Positions 45,217 to 52,168 of a stretch of 64,000 nt of DNA are shown here, piece after piece; the first letter of the stretch is position 1, and the number at the start of each line of letters is the position of its first letter. The stretch is from JABDMH01 sp964428345 (GTDB lineage: Bacteria > Bacteroidota > Bacteroidia > Chitinophagales > Saprospiraceae), in assembly GCA_964428345.1 (NCBI GenBank), contig CAYRYD010000003.1, forward strand, positions 176,970 to 240,969. Reading direction: 5' to 3'. Below the pieces are notes generated by a model. The model worked only from the letters and a program-made list of their open reading frames with translations, was not told the origin of the DNA and searched no databases. Both the position numbers and the translations under genes were made by a program.

Positions 45217-45914
45217 GCTGTTTTTTTGATGGAAATTCCGGGGTGATAATATAGGGAAAACCATTCATTGGAGAGGGCAAGAAACGAATGAAGGATGATC
45301 GCCGGCCAGACAGACTGGCTTTCGATCGAGAGCAGACACATTAATATCCCAAAAGGGATAGAAGCCGCTGATTCTTTACGCCCTTTAGGTATATGGGCAA
45401 AGGCGTAAATGGCGCTGTTGAGTGCAATAGCTGTCATCTGATCCATGACCGCCAGACTGGTGAAAAGCAGAATGCCCCGGAATAGAAGTTCGTAGGCACA
45501 GAGGTAGAGAAACCAGGTCAGGGCACTTCCGGCAAGGATAGAATACGACCATTCGGATTTCCTGATCTGGGGATACATGGCCAGATTATCCTGCCGGGGA
45601 GCATTAAAAAAATTGACCACCTGGATGAGTATGGCCAATCCAATAGTGACATACCACACCAAAGCCGTACCCGGAACAAACAGGCCGTAGAATTCCCCTG
45701 GCACATCACCTGTGATCGTCATCACCAACATTGGAAAAATGCCCAGCCAGATGAAGCCGGTCATTCGTTGGATATAAATGCTCCAGACAACTGGATCACG
45801 TTGGGGTTTTTTCAGAATCTTCCAGATCCATTGAGGCACCGTGGTATCAAACAGATACAGTAAAAATCCGATAGTCACTCCGACCAATGCGAGGATAAAA
45901 TCAAATTCAGTCAT
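45213..45914 (-). CDS. CPBP-family membrane protein (Abi/Rce1-like)
   Basis: This 233-residue integral membrane protein has six or more hydrophobic segments. The CPBP motifs are partly present: YELLFRG (Glu142, Arg146), AIYAFAH (His174) and ILHSFLALSN (His209). The usual Glu-Glu pair of motif 1 is Tyr-Glu here, so protease activity is uncertain. It is the first gene of a translationally coupled operon with an epimerase and an SDR. CPBP proteins process prenylated or other membrane proteins, or act as immunity factors. Neither role is indicated here. Confidence 0.7.
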   Translation of the reverse strand: MTEFDFILALVGVTIGFLLYLFDTTVPQWIWKILKKPQRDPVVWSIYIQRMTGFIWLGIFPMLVMTITGDVPGEFYGLFVPGTALVWYVTIGLAILIQVVNFFNAPRQDNLAMYPQIRKSEWSYSILAGSALTWFLYLCAYELLFRGILLFTSLAVMDQMTAIALNSAIYAFAHIPKGRKESAASIPFGILMCLLSIESQSVWPAIILHSFLALSNEWFSLYYHPGISIKKTA

Positions 45915-45957
45915 CTGCCTGCTGCATGCATCATCGGTGCAAGCCGGAATGTACTGA

Positions 45958-46806
45958 TCATTTTTGACCTCCGGCCGGAAGAGACACCAGCTCCCGGATT
46001 ATTAGTTTCAGGTTTTCGTCATGCTTCCTTTCCTTTCTGGCAATCGCAAGATCTTTGGTCACTTTGGCACCTCCCGTGTAATATCGGTAAAACCAGGGAA
46101 CTACGGAAAGGGTCGCATCAAAGAAACTAAGTCGACGTGCGGTATCAATGAAAAGCACAACCAGGGCACCGTTTAATAAAATCGAATTCAAGCTGTTTTT
46201 TGGGTCACCCAGTAGTATCTGACCAAGTCCCGGCAGGAAATAACTGAGGATCTGATAGGTCTTGGGGTTGAGTTTTTCAATTTTTGCTACCTGTTCAAAG
46301 TATCGGTCCAGGGCAGCTTTCTTTTCTGTTGTATTGCAGAGAGGGGTAAATGCGGCTTCTGCGGCCGGAAAGTCTTTGAGCCGGTAGTGACAAAATCCTT
46401 CGTAGAGCGCAATTCTGTCGGGAGCAATGTCGGGATCAACCTGGTAGAGTTCGACCAGTGCTTTTTGATACTCACCGGTCTCAATCAGGATCCGGATGCG
46501 TTCAAACTGAAGATTGGCCTGCTCAACCGGGTCATTGGTCAGGAAGTAAGATTGTTCCAGATAGTTGAGAGTGGTGAGGTGGTCGCCTTCCCCGGATGAA
46601 ATGGAGGTTAACCTCTGGAGGCAGGTCTTCCGGTAGCGATTTTCCTGGTCAAAAAACAAAACTCTTCTGAATGCCTTGCCGGCAGCCTGCTGGTCACCCC
46701 GGGCATAAAGATCCTCCGCAAACTCAAAAGTCTGGTGCAAATCCTGGCTCCGGATGGTAGCCTGGGTCAGACTAGTAACGACTATAAATAAGCTGATCCA
46801 CTTCAT
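45958..46806 (-). CDS. TPR-containing membrane protein
   Basis: This protein of about 282 residues has a signal or anchor (MKWISLFIVVTSL), TPR-like helical pairs across the middle (FAEDLYARGDQQAAGKAFRR; LIETGEYQKALVELYQVDP) and a C-terminal hydrophobic region. That region carries the motif YFLPGLGQILLGD, followed by a membrane hairpin. The same PG-x-G design occurs in its upstream neighbour, so the two are paralogues. ATG at 46806 is chosen at the signal peptide and overlaps the upstream gene by 35 nt. The operon starts with yidD. The function is unknown. Confidence 0.7.
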   Translation of the reverse strand: MKWISLFIVVTSLTQATIRSQDLHQTFEFAEDLYARGDQQAAGKAFRRVLFFDQENRYRKTCLQRLTSISSGEGDHLTTLNYLEQSYFLTNDPVEQANLQFERIRILIETGEYQKALVELYQVDPDIAPDRIALYEGFCHYRLKDFPAAEAAFTPLCNTTEKKAALDRYFEQVAKIEKLNPKTYQILSYFLPGLGQILLGDPKNSLNSILLNGALVVLFIDTARRLSFFDATLSVVPWFYRYYTGGAKVTKDLAIARKERKHDENLKLIIRELVSLPAGGQK

Positions 46807-47593
46807 GGTATATGGCATCAAGTCTTCGCTTATTATAATTTTTGGCCGATTGCTGGGCTCCATAAATATTGCCAAGGTAAAATCCCAGGCCGAGTCCGCC
46901 GTAGATCCATCCGGTTACCGATTTCGAGCCTCTTCGGTTGAATGCCCGGTAACTCTGATATCCCATGGCGGCGACAAAGAAAAAGCTGGTGATCCCTTCC
47001 TTTACATTCCTGGCATAGACCTTACCACTGCCCGGTATAATGGCCGAACAGGTAGCTGCCAGCCAGGGTTTCCTGGGTCTGAAAGCCTGGGCATTCTGAA
47101 GGGTCTCCCTGTAGGTAGTCACCCAGGGACCCGAATGATCTTTACCCTCCAGATGACCGGAGGCTTTTTTCCAGTCTCTGTTGAGCATCGCAAATTCTAC
47201 CCGGCTGCGCAGGATGGTTTCAGTGGGAATGTGGCTGGTGGCGGAAAGCGCTTCTTCAAAAGGCGCTTCATCATGCTGAAAAAGAAGTGTCGCGATGTAT
47301 TCCTGCTCCAGCCAGCGATTGTCGAGTCCAGTCGACCGGTGCTGACGGAAGAGATCGGTGGCGAGAGAGTAGTTGCCTTGTTTGCGATAAGTCTGCGATA
47401 ATCTGACCATAATGGTATCGTTTTGAGGCTGCATAAAGAACAAACGGCCATATTCTTCCGAAGCAAAACCATACTCTCCTTTTGCAAAAAGGTAGTCGGC
47501 AAACTGACGGGTGGCCCCGAATGAAAACAAATCCTGCCCCTTGACCAGGAAAGGAACCATGGCAATCAATACTAAGGTTTGCAGATAGCCCAT
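46772..47593 (-). CDS. TPR-containing membrane protein, paralogue
   Basis: This 273-residue protein has a signal peptide (1-19, ending VKGQ). TPR-like repeats occupy about 30-120 (FAKGEYGFASEEYGRLFF; YRKQGNYSLATDLFRQ). A C-terminal membrane domain holds IIPGSGKVYARNVKEGI and a glycine-rich helix (GWIYGGLGLGFYLGN). It is similar in plan to the next gene. It lies 10 bp after yidD. The PG-x-G-x-x-Y pattern recalls DUF5683-like domains in Bacteroidota. The function is unknown, with an envelope location likely. Confidence 0.7.
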   Translation of the reverse strand: MGYLQTLVLIAMVPFLVKGQDLFSFGATRQFADYLFAKGEYGFASEEYGRLFFMQPQNDTIMVRLSQTYRKQGNYSLATDLFRQHRSTGLDNRWLEQEYIATLLFQHDEAPFEEALSATSHIPTETILRSRVEFAMLNRDWKKASGHLEGKDHSGPWVTTYRETLQNAQAFRPRKPWLAATCSAIIPGSGKVYARNVKEGITSFFFVAAMGYQSYRAFNRRGSKSVTGWIYGGLGLGFYLGNIYGAQQSAKNYNKRRLDAIYHEVDQLIYSRY

Positions 47594-47603
47594 AACTCGC
47601 AGC

Positions 47604-47978
47604 TTACCTCACGGGATCCAGCAGCTGGCCGCTCTCAGGATCAATTTGATAGTTTTCGGGGCTTAAATAATTACAGCGTGACAACCGGTCAAAAGCACCC
47701 ATCAGACCCTTTATTACCCCATGGCGCTGCACCGAATGCAGGCAATAGGCCGAACACGAGGGGGCAAAGGCACAATTACGGTTATCCTGCGAGGACAGAT
47801 AGTTCTTGTAAAAAAGAAAAAACAGCTGGACTCCAATCTTGATTTCATTGGATTCGGTCCTTTCAATCGGATATTGTGGTTTTTCTTTCGGTATCGTAAG
47901 CTGATTGGTCAGGAATCCCGCATCGCTGCTTAATCCGGACTGAGCATGAACATCACCATAAAAAAGGCACACGTCCAA
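47604..47978 (-). CDS. yidD: Membrane protein insertion efficiency factor YidD
   Basis: YidD assists YidC-dependent insertion of inner-membrane proteins. The core is unmistakable: FYKNYLSSQD, CAFAPSCSAYCLHS, GVIKGLMGAFDRLSRCN. The N-terminal 45 residues go beyond the usual 70-85-residue YidD. The frame can only begin at TTG 47978 or an internal codon, as an in-frame TAG lies 6 nt upstream. The stretch YGDVHAQ looks like the end of a signal peptide whose hydrophobic part is missing, so the true start is uncertain. Two TPR membrane-protein genes follow. Confidence 0.88.
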   Translation of the reverse strand: MDVCLFYGDVHAQSGLSSDAGFLTNQLTIPKEKPQYPIERTESNEIKIGVQLFFLFYKNYLSSQDNRNCAFAPSCSAYCLHSVQRHGVIKGLMGAFDRLSRCNYLSPENYQIDPESGQLLDPVR

Positions 47979-48123
47979 AGCAATCTAACATTCACCTTCA
48001 CTGTGGTCTCCATTTACCTGGGCCAAAATACAAACTTAATCATTGACGGGATCCTCTTTAACAAATCCGGTCAATTCCCGGCATCGCTCACCCGGGTAAT
48101 CTCAGGATCTTCCTTAAATTGAC

Positions 48124-50196
48124 ATGAAAACAATATTGATTCTGATGCCGGTTAAATTTTGTCTGTTGCTGATGGTTTTCTGGTCAACCCTGAGTTGGGG
48201 CCAGGCATTCTCACTGGAAGCGGCTCTCGGTACGTCCTATTGCTCGGATCTGACCGTATCCGGCGATGGAACGACGATTGGCTGGATCAGCATGGAGAAA
48301 GGTATCCGGCGGCTTTTTACGGCAGCTGCTCCGGACTTTGCCCCGCAATTAAGGTATCAATCGACTTACGATGATGGACAGATCATAGGTCAGGTCGGGT
48401 TTGATCATCAAAACCAGCATCTCTATTTTGTGAAAGGCAGCGGACCCAACCGCCACGGAGAGGTTGCCAATCCCGCTTCCGAAGTCAGCTATCCACAACG
48501 CTTGTTGTACCGTGTTGATCTTACTAACAATCAGATGGACACCATCGGCTCCTTTGCCAGTTATGTCATCAGTCCTGATGACCGTTTTCTCCTGTTGTCT
48601 GCCGGTAATCGGTTGTTGAAATACGATTTAAACACGAAATTAAAGGAGACGCTGATTGAAATGCGGGGTACTTTCTCCGATGTGGCTTTTCATCCGGATG
48701 GCAACTCGGTCATTTTTACCAGCAATCGTGCAGATCACCATTTTATTGGGTGGTTTCCATTTGGGACAAAGCGCATCCAATGGATTGCACCCTCACTGCA
48801 CCGCGATCAGTATCCGGTATGGTCACCCGACGGTCGACAGGTAGCGTTCATCCGGTCTCCGGGTCAACGGAAAGGCGAACTTGCTGATATCACCGGCGGT
48901 CATCGATTTTCTTTGATGGTATTTGATTTCCAACGAAATCAAGAGCGGGAAATCTGGTCTTCACCGGCAGATGACGGCTGGTTTGCCCAGTATTATCACG
49001 AGAAACCCCTCCAATGGGCAGCAACAGGTCAGCTGCTTTTTTACTCGGAGCATGAAGGGTATATGAAGATCTATCAACTGGATACTGCTACCGGTCAGGC
49101 AACCGCACTGATCGACGGACTCTGCGAGATGGAACACTGCCATCTATCACCGGGAGGCGATCAGCTCATTTTCAGTTCCAATTGCGGTGATCTTGACCGG
49201 CGTCATTTGTACTTGTATGATCTGCTGGAAGATGAGCTGCATACCATCACCCAGGGTGAGTTCATTGAGACAAATCCCTATGTGATGGAACCAAACAAAT
49301 TTGTCTATCGCCGGTCGGGGTACAACGAGCCTATGCGGATTGTAGTCAATAGCATGGGTGTGGAACAGGTCATTTATCCTTTGTCTCTGGAAGCCGGATT
49401 TCCGGCCGGGATGTTTGTAAAACCCAGGCAGGTCATCTTTAAAGCTGCCGATGGTACCGTGATTGATGGCCAGCTGTTTGCAAAAGACGAGACCGGCAAT
49501 AAGCCCGGACTTCTTTTCATGCATGGTGGCCCGATCCGGCAGATGTTGCTGGGCTATCACTACAGCAGTTACTATGCCAACACCTATGTGTTTAATCAGT
49601 ATCTGGCCAATCACGGATACGTGGTACTCAGTGTCAACTACCGTTCAGGGACCGGATATGGCCGGGATTTCCGGAGGGCTGCCAACCAGGGTCCCCGGGG
49701 TGCCTCCGAATATCAGGATATCATCGCCGCCGCGAACTATTTGCAAAATCTGCCTTATGTAGACAGCAACCGGATTGGTCTGTGGGGTGGGAGTTACGGA
49801 GGGCTCCTGACCGCGCAGGGACTGGCCAGGAATTCAGATATCTTCAAAGCCGGGGTAGATTTCCATGGGGTACACGACTGGAGTTGGCGGGCTACCGATT
49901 TTTCAGAGGGTGGTTTTTGGGGCATCACCCCCGGGTTGATGGATCAGGCTTATCAGTCATCGCCGGTCGCTGATATCGATGACTGGCGCTCACCGGTATT
50001 GCTGATACATGGAGACGACGACCGGAATGTGATGTTTGGGCAGTCGATCGATCTGGCTGAGCGACTTAAAGAAAGGGGAGTGCATTATGAAGCATTGGTA
50101 CTTCCCGATGAAGTGCATGGATTTTACCGGCACGAATCGTGGCTGCGGTCGTTTGAAGCCTCTGGTGATTTTTTTGACCGTTTTCTGAAAAGGTAG
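48124..50196 (+). CDS. S9-family prolyl oligopeptidase-like peptidase
   Basis: This secreted serine peptidase has 690 residues and a signal peptide (1-27, ending SWGQ). A TolB/WD40-like propeller (about 30-400; WSPDGRQVAFIRSPG, LSPGGDQLIFSSNCGD) precedes the alpha/beta-hydrolase catalytic domain (about 420-690). The predicted triad is Ser557 (WGGSYGG), Asp633 (HGDDDRNV) and His665 (DEVHGF). It resembles DPP4/acylaminoacyl-peptidase types. It is probably periplasmic and cleaves short peptides. It is convergent, without a gap, with the hypothetical gene at 50197. Confidence 0.92.
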   Translation: MKTILILMPVKFCLLLMVFWSTLSWGQAFSLEAALGTSYCSDLTVSGDGTTIGWISMEKGIRRLFTAAAPDFAPQLRYQSTYDDGQIIGQVGFDHQNQHLYFVKGSGPNRHGEVANPASEVSYPQRLLYRVDLTNNQMDTIGSFASYVISPDDRFLLLSAGNRLLKYDLNTKLKETLIEMRGTFSDVAFHPDGNSVIFTSNRADHHFIGWFPFGTKRIQWIAPSLHRDQYPVWSPDGRQVAFIRSPGQRKGELADITGGHRFSLMVFDFQRNQEREIWSSPADDGWFAQYYHEKPLQWAATGQLLFYSEHEGYMKIYQLDTATGQATALIDGLCEMEHCHLSPGGDQLIFSSNCGDLDRRHLYLYDLLEDELHTITQGEFIETNPYVMEPNKFVYRRSGYNEPMRIVVNSMGVEQVIYPLSLEAGFPAGMFVKPRQVIFKAADGTVIDGQLFAKDETGNKPGLLFMHGGPIRQMLLGYHYSSYYANTYVFNQYLANHGYVVLSVNYRSGTGYGRDFRRAANQGPRGASEYQDIIAAANYLQNLPYVDSNRIGLWGGSYGGLLTAQGLARNSDIFKAGVDFHGVHDWSWRATDFSEGGFWGITPGLMDQAYQSSPVADIDDWRSPVLLIHGDDDRNVMFGQSIDLAERLKERGVHYEALVLPDEVHGFYRHESWLRSFEASGDFFDRFLKR

Positions 50197-50904
50197 CTAC
50201 TGGCTCGGACCGGCTTCAGGAACCGGATAATTATAAAGTTCGTCGAAACCGGATTCGTTGATGTGAATGTCTTTAAAAGTCAGGATCCGTTTGATCTTTT
50301 TATCGTCTTTCTCCACAATGTGGGTCAGAGATCCTGGAATGGGCAGACCATCGTACACCTGGTAATCATCCAGCTGCTGCCTGAACATCATGTTTCCATC
50401 CGGCTCGTAGTAAATCACCCCTGTCAGTAACTTTTTCTCCTTGATCAGTACCAGCAGGCCCAAAACATCGGCATACTCCACTGGCGGTGCGTAGGTGACA
50501 TAAACTTCATCTTCCATTCGTTTGACCGATTCGATTTTGTAACCACTCTTGATCAGCCCGAAATCACTGAGACTCTGGGAGATCAGCATTTTAAAGATGC
50601 TGTGTTCGGTAATGTAGGGAGCGGTGGTTTTCGCAGTTAATTTTCCGTCTTTGACGGTGTATACAAAAGTGTCCTGAATGATCCATTGTTCGGGAAAAGG
50701 GAAAGAAAGATCGTAGGTCAGTTTATTGAGGTGGTCATCAAAATAGCAGGAACCGATGATGAGCCTGCGTTCCAGGCTGTCACCAATCGAAGAGATTTCC
50801 TTCAGGGAGAAATCGGCTTTAAACCGGAAGTAATCCTGAGCATGGCCGGAGAGGTAAGCCAAAAAAAGAAAAAGGATGCCAAGCAGCATCCTTTTTCTGT
50901 CCAT
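50197..50904 (-). CDS. Secreted hypothetical protein, LolA/DUF4292-like
   Basis: This 235-residue protein has a signal peptide (ending YLSGHAQ). The long beta-strand-rich pattern (DYFRFKADFSLKEIS; LTYDLSFPFPEQWIIQDTF; DGLPIPGSLTHIVEKDDKK) suggests the LolA-like half-barrel that binds lipid chains. The assignment is weak and rests on pattern only. It is convergent with the S9 peptidase and 41 bp downstream of the small membrane-protein gene at 50946, perhaps co-transcribed. Confidence 0.6.
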   Translation of the reverse strand: MDRKRMLLGILFLFLAYLSGHAQDYFRFKADFSLKEISSIGDSLERRLIIGSCYFDDHLNKLTYDLSFPFPEQWIIQDTFVYTVKDGKLTAKTTAPYITEHSIFKMLISQSLSDFGLIKSGYKIESVKRMEDEVYVTYAPPVEYADVLGLLVLIKEKKLLTGVIYYEPDGNMMFRQQLDDYQVYDGLPIPGSLTHIVEKDDKKIKRILTFKDIHINESGFDELYNYPVPEAGPSQ

Positions 50905-50945
50905 ATTTTTTTGATGAATTGCGATCTGGTTATGGTTTTATGTGA

Positions 50946-51416
50946 TCAGATCACGGCCCATGATGCCCAGAATAAGGCCCAGAAAACTATCCAAACCCCA
51001 ATACCGACCAGGGCGCCGATTACGGCCTTCTTGACCTGATCTTTTCGGTCGGGAGAATCTTCCATCAACAGGTACACCAGAAGGATACCTATCCAGGAAA
51101 GACAAAATCCCCACCAGAATCCCGGTATTCCAAGGGGCAGTTCATCAGCGCCGGCAACGGCCAGCAATGAACCATGTACATCTTCTTTCAGAGAGAGGCC
51201 AGCAATGGTTTCAGCATCCAGGTCACTGAAGATCAGATTTTCGGATTTGATGCGTTGCTCCAGAGCATCCAGAGACTGAAACTCCTGATCAATCGCAACC
51301 CTATCCGCATCAAGAACCTGGGAGATCTGATCAGGACTGACCGCCTCCGACTTCACGTTTTCGGCAATGAGGGAGGTTGAAAAAACCGCCATCATTAGGA
51401 ATAAAAAGTACCTCAT
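50946..51416 (-). CDS. Small membrane protein of unknown function
   Basis: This 156-residue protein has a signal peptide (1-18), a charged helical ectodomain (about 25-90) and two transmembrane segments near the C-terminus (WWGFCLSWIGILLVYLL; VIGALVGIGVWIVFWALFW). Together these make a hairpin anchored in the inner membrane. No domain is recognised. TATATTTA at 51442-51449 (minus strand) may be its -7 box. It is divergent from tRNA-Cys. Confidence 0.65.
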   Translation of the reverse strand: MRYFLFLMMAVFSTSLIAENVKSEAVSPDQISQVLDADRVAIDQEFQSLDALEQRIKSENLIFSDLDAETIAGLSLKEDVHGSLLAVAGADELPLGIPGFWWGFCLSWIGILLVYLLMEDSPDRKDQVKKAVIGALVGIGVWIVFWALFWASWAVI

Positions 51417-51586
51417 GTGGTAAGTGTTTAGAAATTCGGGATAAATATAGTTTTTTTGAAGTACAATGTATGGGCTTTAACGAAACCGGAGTACCAAAAT
51501 TAGTGGGAGATAGCTTCTGTGATGTACGGTCTTTTATATGGCACTATTTGTGTATACGATTAGCCTGCCGAATATTCGCATCAGAG

Positions 51587-51618
51587 GTTGAACTCTTTGG
51601 TTAAATCACGTATATTTG
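51587..51618 (+). promoter_or_regulatory. Predicted promoter of tRNA-Cys
   Basis: GTTG (51587-51590), a 20-nt spacer and TATATTTG (51611-51618) form a promoter with an exact TAnnTTTG -7 box. It ends 31 nt before the mature tRNA 5' end. Confidence 0.55.
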
Positions 51619-51649
51619 CACGCCCGGCGAAAGGTTGGGTGCAATAAAG

Positions 51650-51720
51650 GGTCGGTTGGCCGAGTGGCTAGGCAGAGGTCTGCAAAACCTCGTACAGCGG
51701 TTCGAATCCGCTACCGACCT
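51650..51720 (+). tRNA. tRNA-Cys (anticodon GCA)
   Basis: A full cloverleaf is visible. The acceptor stem GGTCGGT (51650-51656) pairs with ACCGACC (51713-51719). The anticodon stem GAGGT/ACCTC carries loop CTGCAAA with anticodon GCA. The T arm is AGCGG-TTCGAAT-CCGCT. The discriminator at 51720 is U, as required for CysRS recognition. CCA is not encoded. The 3' end is duplicated at 51881-51898. Confidence 0.95.
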
Positions 51721-51722
51721 CA
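51705..51722. repeat. Direct repeat copy 1 (tRNA-Cys 3' end, possible att site)
   Basis: These 18 bp (AATCCGCTACCGACCTCA) include the 3' side of the T arm, the acceptor strand and 2 bp beyond the tRNA. An identical copy lies at 51881-51898. A duplicated tRNA 3' end is the usual scar of tRNA-targeted integration. Confidence 0.75.
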
Positions 51723-51850
51723 TCCTTTACCGGGGCTCAGCAATTTTATTGCTGAGCCTTTTTTGTTCCGGCAAACGAGCCAGGCTTTGCCTGAGCGAGT
51801 TTGACGGGAACAAAAAAGAACGAGCAAAGCGAGTGCACCCGGTAAAGGAT
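51722..51850. repeat. Nested inverted-repeat element downstream of tRNA-Cys
   Basis: The outer 12-bp arms ATCCTTTACCGG (51722-51733) and CCGGTAAAGGAT (51839-51850) are perfect. Inside lie a terminator hairpin (51734-51758), a second perfect 12-bp pair (51758-51769 with 51807-51818) and a small hairpin GGCAAA/TTTGCC (51770-51791). It contains no plausible gene. It looks like a MITE-like or REP-like palindromic element rather than chance. Confidence 0.6.
51734..51764 (+). terminator. Rho-independent terminator of tRNA-Cys
   Basis: A perfect 10-bp stem GGCTCAGCAA/TTGCTGAGCC (51734-51743 and 51749-51758) with loop TTTTA is followed by six T residues (51759-51764), 13 nt after the tRNA. Confidence 0.9.
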
Positions 51851-51880
51851 GACCGGCCCCCCAGACCGGATCGCGAAAGC

Positions 51881-51898
51881 AATCCGCTACCGACCTCA
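51881..51898. repeat. Direct repeat copy 2 (detached tRNA-Cys 3' end)
   Basis: This is an exact 18-bp copy of the tRNA-Cys 3' end (51705-51722), offset by 176 bp. The sequence before it does not continue as a tRNA, so it is an isolated fragment. It closes a 158-bp segment containing the nested palindromes. Confidence 0.75.
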
Positions 51899-52021
51899 GA
51901 TACCTGATCTCCTCTGATTTCACTCTCTGAAAACTCATATCCTAGTTGTTGACACCGGAAAGCAGATATAAATATATTTCATCATACTTTATCGTTAAGC
52001 CCCGATCAGTATATTTGAACC

Positions 52022-52168
52022 ATGATGAAGCTCTTGACGGCAGGCAATAAAGCAACGCTCCATCAGGATGCTGAATTGGGGATTACCAGATCCTGGATGT
52101 GGGAGCTTTCTATCCGGAAGAGAGTAGTATTTTACGGAGCAAGCAATGAAGTGAATGCATCGTTTTAA
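52022..52168 (+). CDS. Possible 48-residue small protein
   Basis: An ATG-initiated frame of 48 codons (MMKLLTAGNK... ending NEVNASF) runs into the next gene, overlapping its start by 14 nt. It has no recognisable domain and no clear promoter. It could be a leader peptide or a chance frame. It is listed because it fills the gap between the tRNA element and the PhyH gene. Confidence 0.25.
   Translation: MMKLLTAGNKATLHQDAELGITRSWMWELSIRKRVVFYGASNEVNASF

Noticed and set aside
45213..45914. Immunity (Abi) protein of a bacteriocin system
   Set aside because: No bacteriocin, leader peptide or transporter gene is nearby. The operon context is SDR-type enzymes.
51850..51898. Second tRNA gene at the repeated 3' end
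   Set aside because: Only 18 bp match. No acceptor 5' strand, D arm or anticodon arm lies upstream.
51635..51907. Open frames running through tRNA-Cys and its palindromic flank
   Set aside because: They translate the tRNA and inverted repeats. No coding signature is present.
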